A stretch of DNA of 64,000 bases, from positions 1,593,957 to 1,657,956 of the forward strand of contig CP058896.1 in NCBI GenBank assembly GCA_013415865.1, read 5' to 3'. Shown here one piece after another: positions 16,917-26,231 of the stretch. Made by a program: the position numbers and the translations under genes. Positions within the stretch are counted from its first letter, which is position 1; each line of letters begins with the position of its first letter. This DNA comes from Methanomassiliicoccales archaeon (GTDB lineage Archaea; Thermoplasmatota; Thermoplasmata; Methanomassiliicoccales; UBA472). The notes under the pieces were generated by a model, which was given only the letters and a program-made list of their open reading frames with translations, made no database searches and had not been told where the DNA came from.

Positions 16917-19900
16917 ATGAGAGAGCTGGCCTGCAGCGATGATATGAGGAGGTACTTCCAGAGGTTGTTCACGGAGACCGACAGGTGCTACGAGATCGCT
17001 ACAAGGGCGAGGGAGGTGGGGCACGATCCGGAGACCTTTGTGGAGATCCCAAGAGCAGAGGACCTGGCAGCCCGGGTAGAGGAACAGCTTTCACAATGGC
17101 AGGTGGATGGTGTTGCAGACATCATCCGTGAACTGAGCGCAAGGCATGAAAGCAGGGAAGAGGTCTCCTTATTGGTGGCCAAGGAGGTGGCCAAATGGCC
17201 CTCTAAGACAAGGGAGGAAGCGATCGACCGAGCGATAAGGGTCGGACTGTCAGTTTTGACCGAGGGGATATTGGTGGCCCCTATAGTCGGCATAGGCGGC
17301 GTCAAGATCGGGAAGAACGCGGACGGCTCCGAATACGTCTCACTCTTTTTCAATGGTCCCATAAGGGCGGCCGGAGGCACAGGCCAGGCCATGAGCGTCC
17401 TCATCGCCGATATCGTTCGAAGGGAGTTCGATCTGGGCGTCTACAGACCTGAGCATGGCGAGGTGGAACGGCTAAAGGAAGAGATACCTCTCTATAAAAG
17501 GTGCCAGCATCTACAGTATCTTCCGACCAATGAAGAGATCGAGCTGATATACAAGAACTGTCCCGTGTGCATCGATGGGGAGAAGACGGAGGACGTGGAG
17601 ATAACTGGTTTCAGGAACCTTCCACGCATTAAGACAAATTTCGTAAGGGGAGGGGTGTGCCTGGTCATCGCGGAGGGCCTCTGCCAGAAGGCACCAAAGC
17701 TCGAGAAGCATGTCAAGAAGCTCGGCATCGATGGCTGGGAGTTCATATCTGAATACCTTAGAAAGAAAAAAGGTACTGGCGAGAAAGACCCAAAAAAGGT
17801 CGCTCCAAGTTACAAGTATCTAGAGGACATCGTGGCCGGGCGTCCAGCTTTCAGCCATCCTTCGAGACCAGGAGGATTCAGGCTCCGTTATGGCAGGGGC
17901 CGGACAACAGGGCTCGCTGCCCTGGCCATCAACCCAGCGACAATGTATGCGTTGGATTCATTCTTGGCGATCGGGACACAGATAAAGATCGAGAGGCCAG
18001 GGAAGGCCGGGGCGGTCACTCCATGCACCGAGATCGAGGGTCCAATTCTCCTGTTGGAAGATGGCTCGCTCGTCCAGACCAACTCTGTGCAGGATGTGCT
18101 CGCTGTAAAAGAAAGGATAAAGGAGATCGTGGACCTGGGGGAGGTCCTGCTCCCCTTTGGGGAGTTCGTTGAGAACAACCATGTCCTTGTCCAGGGCGCT
18201 TATGCGTTAGAATGGTATAAGCAGGAGCTTCTAGAAGCGACCAAAGGCGAGCTCCCTGTCGATTGGAGGGAGCCATCCTATGAGAGGGCGAAGGAACTGT
18301 CCCGGACATACGGCGTCCCGCTCCATCCAAGATACAACCTGTTCTGGCATGACATTCCACTTCCAGAGCTCATAACCTTGAGGGATGATATGGTCATCAA
18401 CGGCTCGTTCTTGAACGGGAAGCTCTTTCTGAGGCCAGGGCAGGATGCTAAGAGGACGCTTGAGAATCTTGGTGCCCTTCATTATTGGAAAGATGGGTCG
18501 TTCGTCCTTGACCATTATGCAATGCCTCTGGTGGAGGGGCTCGGTCTTAAGGTCGTCGATGGCAGACTGGTAAGGTCTGCACCGTTGGAGGGGACCTCCT
18601 CAATAGCCGCAGTATCTGGTGCTTTGGGCCTGACGGTCCGTCCAAAGGCGGTCACCAGGATAGGGTCAAGGATGGCCCGGCCGGAGAAGGCGAAGGAAAG
18701 ACGCATGAAACCTCCGCCCCACGTATTATTCCCGGTTGGTAAGAATGGAGGGCCGCAAAGGCTCCTAGATAAGGCCGTGGAGAGCAGAACGATCAAGGTC
18801 CAGATCGGTGTCAGGACGTGTCCGGAATGTGAGAACTCTAACACGATCGCCTGCCGATGCGAATGCGGGCGTCATACTCTGGTAAGGGACCAACCAGATG
18901 TGATTTCGGTCCCTATTGCCAAGATGTTCCAAGAGGCGCTCGATAATCTAGGGGAGAACACGCCCCCGTCCAAGATAAAGTGCGTCGAGGGATTGATATC
19001 AAAGAACAAGACGCCAGAACCCTTGGAGAAGGGCATATTGCGTAGGAAGTACGACATCTTTGTCAACAAGGACGGGACAATAAGGTTCGACCTCACAGAC
19101 GTGCCCCTCACACATTTCAGACCTATGGAGATAGGCCTCTCGGTCGAGAAGGCACGCGAGCTTGGCTATGAGAAGGATGTTCACGACAATCCTCTTGTCA
19201 GTGGTGATCAGGTCTGTGAGCTCAAGGTTCAGGATATAGTGCCATCGACCTCCTGTGGGGACTTCCTGGTCAAAGTCTCTAGGTTCATCGACGACCTTCT
19301 TGTCAAATTTTATCATATGGAAAGGTTCTATAATGCTCGGACGAGGGAGGACCTGATAGGTCATCTGGCGATAGGTCTTGCCCCCCATACCTCTGGAGGT
19401 ATCCTGTGCCGGATAATCGGGTTCACCAGCTCAAGCGTGTGTTATGGACATCCCTTCTTCCACGCGGCCAAAAGAAGGAACGCCGATGGGGACGAGGACA
19501 GCGTCATGCTCCTAATGGACGGACTGTTGAACTTTTCTAGGTCCTATCTTCCAGATTCCAGAGGAGGATTGATGGACGCCCCGTTGGTATTGGCAATAAG
19601 GCTGGACCCCAATGAGATAGACAAGGAGGCTCACAATATAGACCTCCTTTGGGAGTACCCTCTTGAATTCTACAGGGCAACGATGGAAATGAAACATCCG
19701 AAAGATATACAGAGCTCAATGGACCTGGTGGCTGACAGGGTCAGGTCGCTCCTTCAGTATGAGGGATTCGGTTTCACGCATGATACCAAGGATATCTCAG
19801 AGGGTCCTGTCGAGTCGGCCTACAAGACCCTCGGCTCGATGACCATGAAAATGCGGTCCCAGCTAAAGCTGGCCAAGATGATCAGGGCGGTAGATGAAAG

Positions 19901-20444
19901 GGACGTGGCAAAAAGGATCATATCAAAGCATCTTCTACCCGACCTCATCGGCAACCTCGGAAGCTTTTCAAGTCAATCGGTCCGATGTACAAAGTGTGGG
20001 GCAAAATATAGACGCGTGCCCTTGAGCGGCCATTGCTATTGTGGGAACAACCTTACGCTCACTGTGCATGAGGCCAGCGTAAAGAAGTATTTGGCCGTGG
20101 CAAAGAAAATAGGTGCAGATTTTGACATTTCAAATTACATACAGCAAAGAGTAGGTATAATTGAGGAGAGCATAAGATCGGTCTTTGGGAATGCAGAGAC
20201 AAATGTGGAGATCGACCTCGATTCTCTCGGGGACGATGAGGAAACGGCAGATGTATATGAGCAGCCGTCGAAGCCGTCAGGAACAACATTGGACCTGTTC
20301 ACATCAGATACTTATGAGATCTCTAATGAAGGGACCGGACCCAGCATGGAAAATGGTCCAGGACCATTTTCAAATTCATCTAAGGACCCTACGATAAAGA
20401 AGAAGAAAAATTGCAATCTCGATGACTTTATTGATACAGATTAA
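16917..20444 (+). CDS. polC: DNA polymerase D large subunit DP2
   Basis: DP2 is the catalytic subunit of the archaeal replicative polymerase PolD. At 1175 residues with no inserted block, it carries no intein. Visible features are the N-terminal helical part, a central region with KTNFVRGGVCLVIAEG and the RPGGFRLRYGRGR motif, cysteine clusters (CPECENSNTIACRCECG near residue 640 and CTKCGAKYRR near 1023), and the acidic catalytic NADGDED motif near residue 860. The C-terminal NLDDFI after a lysine run is a likely PCNA-interacting peptide. The small subunit DP1 is not in the window. Confidence 0.96.
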   Translation: MRELACSDDMRRYFQRLFTETDRCYEIATRAREVGHDPETFVEIPRAEDLAARVEEQLSQWQVDGVADIIRELSARHESREEVSLLVAKEVAKWPSKTREEAIDRAIRVGLSVLTEGILVAPIVGIGGVKIGKNADGSEYVSLFFNGPIRAAGGTGQAMSVLIADIVRREFDLGVYRPEHGEVERLKEEIPLYKRCQHLQYLPTNEEIELIYKNCPVCIDGEKTEDVEITGFRNLPRIKTNFVRGGVCLVIAEGLCQKAPKLEKHVKKLGIDGWEFISEYLRKKKGTGEKDPKKVAPSYKYLEDIVAGRPAFSHPSRPGGFRLRYGRGRTTGLAALAINPATMYALDSFLAIGTQIKIERPGKAGAVTPCTEIEGPILLLEDGSLVQTNSVQDVLAVKERIKEIVDLGEVLLPFGEFVENNHVLVQGAYALEWYKQELLEATKGELPVDWREPSYERAKELSRTYGVPLHPRYNLFWHDIPLPELITLRDDMVINGSFLNGKLFLRPGQDAKRTLENLGALHYWKDGSFVLDHYAMPLVEGLGLKVVDGRLVRSAPLEGTSSIAAVSGALGLTVRPKAVTRIGSRMARPEKAKERRMKPPPHVLFPVGKNGGPQRLLDKAVESRTIKVQIGVRTCPECENSNTIACRCECGRHTLVRDQPDVISVPIAKMFQEALDNLGENTPPSKIKCVEGLISKNKTPEPLEKGILRRKYDIFVNKDGTIRFDLTDVPLTHFRPMEIGLSVEKARELGYEKDVHDNPLVSGDQVCELKVQDIVPSTSCGDFLVKVSRFIDDLLVKFYHMERFYNARTREDLIGHLAIGLAPHTSGGILCRIIGFTSSSVCYGHPFFHAAKRRNADGDEDSVMLLMDGLLNFSRSYLPDSRGGLMDAPLVLAIRLDPNEIDKEAHNIDLLWEYPLEFYRATMEMKHPKDIQSSMDLVADRVRSLLQYEGFGFTHDTKDISEGPVESAYKTLGSMTMKMRSQLKLAKMIRAVDERDVAKRIISKHLLPDLIGNLGSFSSQSVRCTKCGAKYRRVPLSGHCYCGNNLTLTVHEASVKKYLAVAKKIGADFDISNYIQQRVGIIEESIRSVFGNAETNVEIDLDSLGDDEETADVYEQPSKPSGTTLDLFTSDTYEISNEGTGPSMENGPGPFSNSSKDPTIKKKKNCNLDDFIDTD

Positions 20445-21126
20445 AATTGCACGGTCTTTATCTTCATTATTCTATGGGTCAGACCGCCCCTATCTTCCTA
20501 TTGTTTGCAGATCATTGAAGGTAGCATTCTTGCCAGAGAAGGGGAATTGATCGATCAAGGGTTAGATCTAACAAGTAAATATCATAGAACTCAGAGACGC
20601 ATTTTGAACACCTTTCAGATATTGCATATCCAATTATCATGTGAAAAAGTGAAGATCTGCTGGCTCGCGGTCAATAAAAAGGACTTTGTAGCCCTAAGAT
20701 CAAAAACCTATGGGTGATCCCCAGATCAAGTTCCAACGCTCACCAGGGTTCTAATCATTGCATCATATCTGAATTGATAGAATTTTGCTTTGAAACGTAT
20801 TACCCTCATATTCTGGAAAATAGAACAAATGATTTTTGTTGCCTTCCTTATCATCGGAAACATATCAGTTATAACATCAATCTCTTTACTATTGCGACTT
20901 ACGATCAAGTTATGATAAAGATCTCGACCATACAGCGATCCATTTGGATGTTTTCAACAAGACCGCTTCCGATCTAAAATAGTTCTAATCATATTTTGGA
21001 GACAACCTCGTTATTCATTTCGCGAATGCTCCTCAAGCCTCCTCTATCAATCTCCAAAGGGGTAGGATCACCAATGATTGAAACAAGGTCCTTGATTCTC
21101 AAAAATTAAAAATGTCACAATATTCA
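20445..21126. other. AT-rich gap between polD and the sensor kinase
   Basis: About 680 bases with no convincing gene. Two short frames (20505-20717 and 20714-20977) lack ribosome sites and protein-like composition. The stretch holds a tandem pair of perfect 12-base palindromes listed separately. Confidence 0.55.
20547..20572. repeat. Two adjacent perfect 12-base palindromes
   Basis: TTGATCGATCAA (20547-20558) and GTTAGATCTAAC (20561-20572) are separated by GG. Such side-by-side dyads can be binding sites for a dimeric regulator, or may reflect restriction-site-like chance; no flanking promoter is clear. Confidence 0.45.
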
Positions 21127-21136
21127 TTTAAATATA
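21127..21136 (+). promoter_or_regulatory. TATA box of the sensor kinase gene
   Basis: TTTAAATATA matches the archaeal consensus. It predicts initiation near 21155-21160, about 70 bases before the ATG at 21230. Confidence 0.6.
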
Positions 21137-21229
21137 ATTTTTTTATTCGTTTTTTGTTATGGGTCTGAAGATCCCACGGTCACAGATATGATGTAATAAT
21201 TGACAACAAAGATTGTAAGAGTTGAATCG

Positions 21230-23449
21230 ATGCGAGTGCTCTATGTAGATGATGAAGAAGCCCTATTAGACCTGGCGAGGGAATTTTTAAAGGAGGCAGG
21301 TGATATTGACCTCCTGACAGCAAAGAACGCTTCTGAAGGGCTATCGTTGTTGGCCTCATCGGAAATCGATGTGGTGGTCTCGGATTATTTAATGCCTCAA
21401 ATGGACGGGATAGAGTTCTTAAAAACCATCAGAAATGAAGGAAACCACGTCCCATTCATCTTATTCACTGGAAAAGGAAGAGAAGAAGTGATCATACAGG
21501 CATTGAACGAAGGGGCTGATTTTTACCTTCAAAAGGGTATGGACCTTGGGCCCCAGTTCCATGAACTAGTTCACATGATACGTCGTGCGTATGAAGGGCA
21601 TAGAACTATTGTCGCATTGGAACAAAAGGAAGAGAGATTGAGGAAGGCTGAGGAAAAAGCAAAGATGGGGCATTTCGAGATAAATCTACTCAGCAATACT
21701 GTGGCTTTGTCCCGAGGAGCATCGACGATCATTGGTACGCCATCATTTGAGATCCCATTAACTAATAGCGATGGCTGTCCTTGGTTGCAATATTTTGTTA
21801 ATCTAACAGAGAGCGTCAAAGGACCAGATACCAAACCGACACGCGTCATATCCGACTTTAGGACCATCAGGATGAATGATAATGCCGAGATCGACGTCCA
21901 TCTTGAGGCAGAGTATGACGACGATAAGAAAACGATCTTTGGCATCATCCAAGACATCTCTGAAAGGGTCAGGAGCGAGGAGAGACTTCGGTTTGCTTTG
22001 AAGATGGCCGAGAAAAATCAAAAAAAGCTCAAGCTCAGCGAACTTCGGTTCAGAGGGATCTTTGAGATGATCCCTATCGGTCTGTGGTTGGCCGATAAAG
22101 ATGGACGGTTGATCTCCGGAAATCCCGCAGGAAAGGCGATCTGGGCTGCGGAACCTCATGTCGGACCAGAGAATTATGGTATCTTCAAGGCTTGGAAATT
22201 GCCATCCAGAGAACCAATAAAGGAAAAGGATTGGGCATTATATCACGCTGTCACAGAAGGAAGGGTGACAGAATTTGAGGAGATAGAGATCGAGGCATTC
22301 GACGGAAAGCACAAGATAATATTGAATTGGGCATCCCCCATAAAAGACGAACACGGAGACATAATCGGTGCGTTTGTCATCAACCAGGACATAACAGAAA
22401 GGCGGAGGATGGAACAGGCCTTACAGCAGAGCGAAGAGGCGCATCGCGCAGTCCTCGAGCATGCTGGCATGGGTGTGGAATATTATGATCCCGACGGTAA
22501 GCTGGTCATGATCAATAATAAAGCAGCGATGAACATAGGCTATGAAATAGACAAAATGATAGGCAGGTCTATAGATGAGATCTATGGGAACGAGACATCA
22601 AAACTATATCATGAAAGGTTAAGGATGACAATATCATCCCAGAGGCCCCTTGAATTCGAAGATCTTGTCGACCTCCCTCGAGGGAAGACCTGGCTCCTTT
22701 CAGTCTATTCAAAGGTATACGGCAATGACGGCCGGCTCCTTGGCGTACAGGTAATTACTCACGACATCACCAAGAGGAAATCAATTGAAGAAGAGCTGTT
22801 GAACGCCAATAAAAAGCTCAACCTCCTTGGGAGCATCAGCAGACATGATATCATGAATCATCTGACAACCCTGCAAGGGTATCTTGACATCCTTTCTCTT
22901 ACAAAGCCAGATCTAAGGCAGTCTGAGGCCATAGATGCGATGAGGAGATCGATTGCATCCATAGCCAAGATATCCAACTTTATGAAAATTTACCAAGAGG
23001 TCGGTCAATTTTCACCAATTTGGCACAACATCGCAGAGACGGTTTCCAAGGCCAGCTCATCATTGGATATGACAAATGTCAAACAGACCGTCAATGTGGG
23101 GAATGTATGGGTATTAGCCGATCCGATGTTCGAAATGGTGATACACAATCTGATCAGGAATTCATTGATGCACGGAGAGAGGGTAGCTCATATCAACATC
23201 TCTTTCATCCAAGAGGATGGGCATGGAACATTGGTCTATGAGGACGATGGCGTCGGGGTCTCTAACGATGTCCGCTCACGTCTTTTCACTCCCGGGTTCG
23301 GAAAAAACTCCGGATTCGGACTTTTCTTGAGCCGAGAGATCCTTGGGATCACTGAGATGTCGATCGAGGAAAAAGGGACTTATGGGAAAGGTGCAAGATT
23401 TGAGATCATGGTCCCCGATAAGCATATAAGGTACGAAGATCCACACTAA
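21230..23449 (+). CDS. REC-PAS-PAS-PAS sensor histidine kinase
   Basis: Numbered from the ATG at 21230 (739 residues), the protein begins with a receiver domain: MRVLYVDDEE, phosphoacceptor Asp52 in SDYLMP, and Lys82 in FTGKG. A coiled linker and three PAS-like domains follow (about 135-245, 275-385 and 400-520). The dimerisation box SRHDIMNHL has the phosphorylatable His near residue 539. The ATPase domain shows NLIRNSLMHG (N box), DDGVGV, and GFGKNSGFGLFL. No membrane segment is seen, so sensing is cytoplasmic, perhaps of redox state or a small ligand through PAS. A TTG start at 21200 would add ten residues but does not fit the usual REC beginning. Partners are not adjacent. Confidence 0.9.
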   Translation: MRVLYVDDEEALLDLAREFLKEAGDIDLLTAKNASEGLSLLASSEIDVVVSDYLMPQMDGIEFLKTIRNEGNHVPFILFTGKGREEVIIQALNEGADFYLQKGMDLGPQFHELVHMIRRAYEGHRTIVALEQKEERLRKAEEKAKMGHFEINLLSNTVALSRGASTIIGTPSFEIPLTNSDGCPWLQYFVNLTESVKGPDTKPTRVISDFRTIRMNDNAEIDVHLEAEYDDDKKTIFGIIQDISERVRSEERLRFALKMAEKNQKKLKLSELRFRGIFEMIPIGLWLADKDGRLISGNPAGKAIWAAEPHVGPENYGIFKAWKLPSREPIKEKDWALYHAVTEGRVTEFEEIEIEAFDGKHKIILNWASPIKDEHGDIIGAFVINQDITERRRMEQALQQSEEAHRAVLEHAGMGVEYYDPDGKLVMINNKAAMNIGYEIDKMIGRSIDEIYGNETSKLYHERLRMTISSQRPLEFEDLVDLPRGKTWLLSVYSKVYGNDGRLLGVQVITHDITKRKSIEEELLNANKKLNLLGSISRHDIMNHLTTLQGYLDILSLTKPDLRQSEAIDAMRRSIASIAKISNFMKIYQEVGQFSPIWHNIAETVSKASSSLDMTNVKQTVNVGNVWVLADPMFEMVIHNLIRNSLMHGERVAHINISFIQEDGHGTLVYEDDGVGVSNDVRSRLFTPGFGKNSGFGLFLSREILGITEMSIEEKGTYGKGARFEIMVPDKHIRYEDPH

Positions 23450-23450
23450 A

Positions 23451-23459
23451 TTTTTTTTT
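23451..23459 (+). terminator. T-run terminator of the kinase gene
   Basis: Nine T residues directly follow the kinase stop codon, a typical archaeal T-tract terminator. Confidence 0.65.
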
Positions 23460-23475
23460 AAATAAAATATAAAAT

Positions 23476-23483
23476 AAAAAAAA
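23476..23483 (-). terminator. T-run terminator of the S13-S4-S11-rpoD operon
   Basis: Eight T residues on the minus strand begin five bases after the rpoD stop, followed by further T-rich sequence. With the run at 23451 this makes a bidirectional terminator between convergent units. Confidence 0.65.
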
Positions 23484-23487
23484 TGGT

Positions 23488-24333
23488 TTACGCCTCGAGC
23501 GAAGAGACCATCTCTTTGAAGTCATCAAACTTCTTTTGAAGGATCTCCAGCCCCTTCAAAAGGGTGTCCTTTGCGCTCAATGAGCCATCGGTCTCGAACT
23601 CGAAGATGAACTTCGTTGGATCGCCAACTACCTTTATAGCGCCTGTCTTGCAGACATCTGGATTGACGCAGGCCATGCATAATATGCATGCTTTCTCATC
23701 GACCACCTTGACCTTGTCACCCTCTTTCGCAAAGACATGCTTTGGGCAAACGGGTATGCATCTTCCACCGTCATCACACTTTGAAGGGTCTATCTTCACA
23801 GTAGGGAGATATTTGTACCCAACACCACTGGTGACCTGCCATTTGGCATGCTTTTTTCCCGTGCCTAGCTCTGCAAAGGCATAGACAAGGATCGCCTGCC
23901 CCTCGCCAAGTCTGACGATCGGTATCATATCGTCCTTTACGCGCACAGAGGAGTCGCCTTCAGTCAACGGAAGCAGGTCGCCAGAATATACATCGCAAGG
24001 TCCGGTCTTGAAGAGAGAGTAACCGATCATGCAAGAGGGGCAACCCTCTCCACCACATTCGCATTTGTCCCTCTCCTTCATAGAAAGGTCCGTCGGGATC
24101 GGGACCAGTCCGAGGCGATGGGCGACTATCTCATCGAACAAAGGAGAGACCGACTCGTACTCCCTGCCCTCAGCGTCCTTTATGGGACCAAGATGGAACT
24201 CGACTACATCTATGGCCATTTTAGGTATTTCCGACAGTAACACCCTCCTCAGGGCGTTCACAACCTCTGGGCTCGAGTTCACGACCTTGAACTTCGCCGA
24301 GGTCTCCGTCATCTCTAAGATTTCGATGTCCAT
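23488..24333 (-). CDS. rpoD: RNA polymerase subunit D (Rpb3-like) with ferredoxin-like domain
   Basis: Subunit D with subunit L forms the assembly platform of archaeal RNA polymerase. The alpha-like part has VNALRRVLLSEIP (residues 25-37) and the GLVPIPTD segment. An inserted domain near residues 180-240 carries two cysteine clusters, CDDGGRCIPVCP and CILCMACVNPDVC, as expected for bound iron-sulfur clusters; several archaeal D subunits have one or two. The ATG at 24333 gives 281 residues and starts with the usual MDIEILE strand, ten bases after S11. It ends the S13-S4-S11-rpoD run; in many archaea L18e, L13 and S9 follow, but here the operon stops. Confidence 0.95.
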   Translation of the reverse strand: MDIEILEMTETSAKFKVVNSSPEVVNALRRVLLSEIPKMAIDVVEFHLGPIKDAEGREYESVSPLFDEIVAHRLGLVPIPTDLSMKERDKCECGGEGCPSCMIGYSLFKTGPCDVYSGDLLPLTEGDSSVRVKDDMIPIVRLGEGQAILVYAFAELGTGKKHAKWQVTSGVGYKYLPTVKIDPSKCDDGGRCIPVCPKHVFAKEGDKVKVVDEKACILCMACVNPDVCKTGAIKVVGDPTKFIFEFETDGSLSAKDTLLKGLEILQKKFDDFKEMVSSLEA

Positions 24334-24343
24334 GGAAGGCGCC

Positions 24344-24727
24344 TCAGACTCTCCTTCCCCTTCTCCCGCCCTTTTTCTTGGTTCCATCGTGCGGGATCGG
24401 GGTAACGTCCTCTATCCTACCGATCTTCATCCCTGCGCGGGCGAGCCCTCGGATCGCAGCCTGGGCACCGGGTCCTGGCGAGGCGGACTTGTTCCCACCT
24501 GGTGCGCGGACCTTGATGTGTATGCTGTCGATACCCTTCTCCTTCGCGATCTCGGCGACCTTCTCGGCAGCACGCATCGCAGCATATGGAGAGGACTCGT
24601 CCTTGGCCTGCTTCACGACCATCCCACCGGTCGCTTTTGTGATCGTCTCGGCGCCGGTAATGTCGGTCAATGTGATGATTATGTTGTTATAGCTTGCGAA
24701 AATGTTCGCTATGCCCCATTTGCTCAT
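24344..24727 (-). CDS. rps11: 30S ribosomal protein S11 (uS11)
   Basis: uS11 sits on the platform of the small subunit. The 127-residue product has [14 protein letters not shown], the [17 protein letters not shown] stretch, and the C-terminal [24 protein letters not shown] tail, all diagnostic. The ATG overlaps the S4 stop by one base (TAATG), indicating coupled translation. Confidence 0.97.
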   Translation of the reverse strand: MSKWGIANIFASYNNIIITLTDITGAETITKATGGMVVKQAKDESSPYAAMRAAEKVAEIAKEKGIDSIHIKVRAPGGNKSASPGPGAQAAIRGLARAGMKIGRIEDVTPIPHDGTKKKGGRRGRRV

Positions 24728-25434
24728 TACTGTCCCTCCTCGGGCAGGTCGACCGGGATGTTCGCATCGGCCGGGTTCGTGTCAACGATCGCCTTTGGGA
24801 CCTTCTTCACGAACTTCTTTGCGGCCTTCAGTCCACCGCGCTGGTCTTCCCTTTCTTTCCTTGCCTGATAGGCTGCTTCCTTTTTTGCCCTTGCCTCGAG
24901 GGCACCCTTCTGAGCGATCCGGATCGGATGCATCTCATCTGCCACAGGGGACAGCGGGTTCAGAGCTATGTTATCCTCCTCTCCCCTGGTCACAATGTAT
25001 CCTGGGATGGTGACCTTACGTCCATTGATGGTGACATGGCCATGTACTATGAACTGTCTTGCCTGTCCCATGGAGCATGCAAAACCTTTGCGGAACACGA
25101 TCGTCTGTAGGCGCCTGCCCAACATGGCCTCGGCCTGAAGACCAAGGACATCATCCAGTGTAGCGCCCTCCATAGGTAACAGACCGATCCTGGCGCAGCT
25201 CTTCAGAAGGTTCTCCTTTTCTATTTTGGCCTGTTCCTCCCCGGTCCTGATCCTGGCCTGGAGGTCCCTTGATTGCTTCCTCAGGTTCCTGACCATGGTC
25301 TTGGCCTTCCATAGCTCATGCTTGTTTTTCAGACCGTACTGCTTGACGATCTCGGCCTCTTCCTTGATACGCTCTCCCTGCCATGGATGGGAGGGGGTGT
25401 TGAACGATCTTCGTGGGAATTTTGGGTCGCCCAT
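24727..25434 (-). CDS. rps4: 30S ribosomal protein S4 (uS4) with a C-terminal extension
   Basis: uS4 is a primary 16S-binding protein. The archaeal form starts [18 protein letters not shown] as here, and the S4 RNA-binding domain (about residues 107-155, [30 protein letters not shown]) is intact. At 235 residues it is about 50 longer than many archaeal S4 proteins. The extra C-terminal part is rich in lysine, alanine and glutamate and looks disordered. It follows S13 by ten bases and overlaps S11. Confidence 0.96.
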   Translation of the reverse strand: MGDPKFPRRSFNTPSHPWQGERIKEEAEIVKQYGLKNKHELWKAKTMVRNLRKQSRDLQARIRTGEEQAKIEKENLLKSCARIGLLPMEGATLDDVLGLQAEAMLGRRLQTIVFRKGFACSMGQARQFIVHGHVTINGRKVTIPGYIVTRGEEDNIALNPLSPVADEMHPIRIAQKGALEARAKKEAAYQARKEREDQRGGLKAAKKFVKKVPKAIVDTNPADANIPVDLPEEGQ

Positions 25435-25444
25435 TCATACCACC

Positions 25445-26041
25445 TTATTTCTTCTCCTCGGCCGGCTTGGATGCCGCCTGGGCCGCCTTCTGTCTCATTA
25501 CACCGAGCGTCAGGCCGGTCCTTCCATTGGACCTCGTCCTCTGACCACGCACCTTTTGACCGGTCTCATGGCGGACGCCCTTGTAAGAACGGATCATCTT
25601 CATACGGTTGATGTCATCCTTACGCATGACCTCCAGGTCCACCCCGACCAAATGCGCATCGGCACCGGTCTCGAAATCGTTCTGCCTGTTCACCGCCCAG
25701 GTGGGAACATACTCAGCATACGTGTTGATGAGCTTCTCCATCTCCTCGATCTTGGTGTCAGGGAGGGAGCCGATCTTTGCGGTGCGGTCCACATTGGCCT
25801 TCTTGATGACAATATCCGCGACCCTCATGCCGACCCCCTTGACGCCCTGGATGGCGATGAAAACAGGCTTGGTCCCATCCAGATCGCTGTTGACCATACG
25901 GACGATGTATTTGAAGTCCTTACCATAATCGACCTTTGCAGGGGCCTTCTGCGTGGCCTCTTTAGCCGCCTTCTCTTTCTTTTCAGCCTTCTCCTTCGGC
26001 TGCTTCTCTTCCTTGGGTTCCTTAACTTCCTTCTCCGCCAA
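25445..26041 (-). CDS. rps13: 30S ribosomal protein S13 (uS13) with a charged N-terminal extension
   Basis: uS13 is a head protein that contacts the P-site tRNA and L5. The core (from about residue 45) has the archaeal S13 pattern: FKYIVRMVNSDLDGTKPV, the GVKGVGMRVAD helix-hairpin-helix region, SYKGVRHETG and GQRTRSNGR. About 45 residues before it are almost only K, E, A, P and Q. The start is the TTG at 26041, preceded by CGGAGTGAT, a very good Shine-Dalgarno; an upstream in-frame ATG at 26164 would lie inside leader hairpins and is rejected. A leader of about 170 bases with several hairpins precedes it. Confidence 0.95.
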   Translation of the reverse strand: MAEKEVKEPKEEKQPKEKAEKKEKAAKEATQKAPAKVDYGKDFKYIVRMVNSDLDGTKPVFIAIQGVKGVGMRVADIVIKKANVDRTAKIGSLPDTKIEEMEKLINTYAEYVPTWAVNRQNDFETGADAHLVGVDLEVMRKDDINRMKMIRSYKGVRHETGQKVRGQRTRSNGRTGLTLGVMRQKAAQAASKPAEEKK

Positions 26042-26060
26042 GTGTATCACTCCGATACTA

Positions 26061-26135
26061 TCAAACCCTGAACTTGCCCAGGATTCCCTTTTTGGAGTGC
26101 TCAGCACGCTCAAGCGCGTGTTCCGCAGTTCCCAT
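26061..26135 (-). CDS. Possible 24-residue micro-ORF in the S13 leader
   Basis: An ATG frame inside the S13 leader reads MGTAEHALERAEHSKKGIL then GKFRV and stops 20 bases before the S13 TTG. The amphipathic, protein-like composition is unusual for chance. It overlaps the third and fourth leader hairpins and has no clear Shine-Dalgarno. It could be a tiny gene, a regulatory uORF or coincidence. Confidence 0.25.
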   Translation of the reverse strand: MGTAEHALERAEHSKKGILGKFRV

Positions 26136-26205
26136 CTCTGGATAGGGGCCAGTCCGGGAACCATTCGCCCTAAGGGTCGAACGCTCCGAGCGACCTTGGT
26201 CGCTC
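26105..26205 (-). promoter_or_regulatory. Structured 5' leader of the S13 operon (four consecutive hairpins)
   Basis: Read on the minus strand, the leader folds into H1 GAGCGAC/GTCGCTC with loop CAAG (26188-26205), H2 TTCG-A-CCC/GGG-CGAA with loop TTA (26164-26181), H3 GTTCCC/GGGAAC enclosing CTGG/CCAG (26128-26161), and H4 CGCGC/GCGTG with loop TTGA (26105-26118). The order and perfect arms suggest a functional RNA. It could be a site for autoregulation by a ribosomal protein (S4 or S13 in the operon) or a separate small RNA. Confidence 0.55.
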
Positions 26206-26231
26206 AGTCTTTGGTAAGGCAAATTATATTC

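Noticed and set aside
20505-20977. Two short frames of 70 and 87 codons in the polD-kinase gap
   Set aside because: No ribosome site, AT-driven composition and no recognisable features.
26162-26164. An upstream in-frame ATG for S13 that would add 41 residues
   Set aside because: It would translate through leader hairpins and lacks a ribosome site, while the TTG at 26041 has an excellent one.
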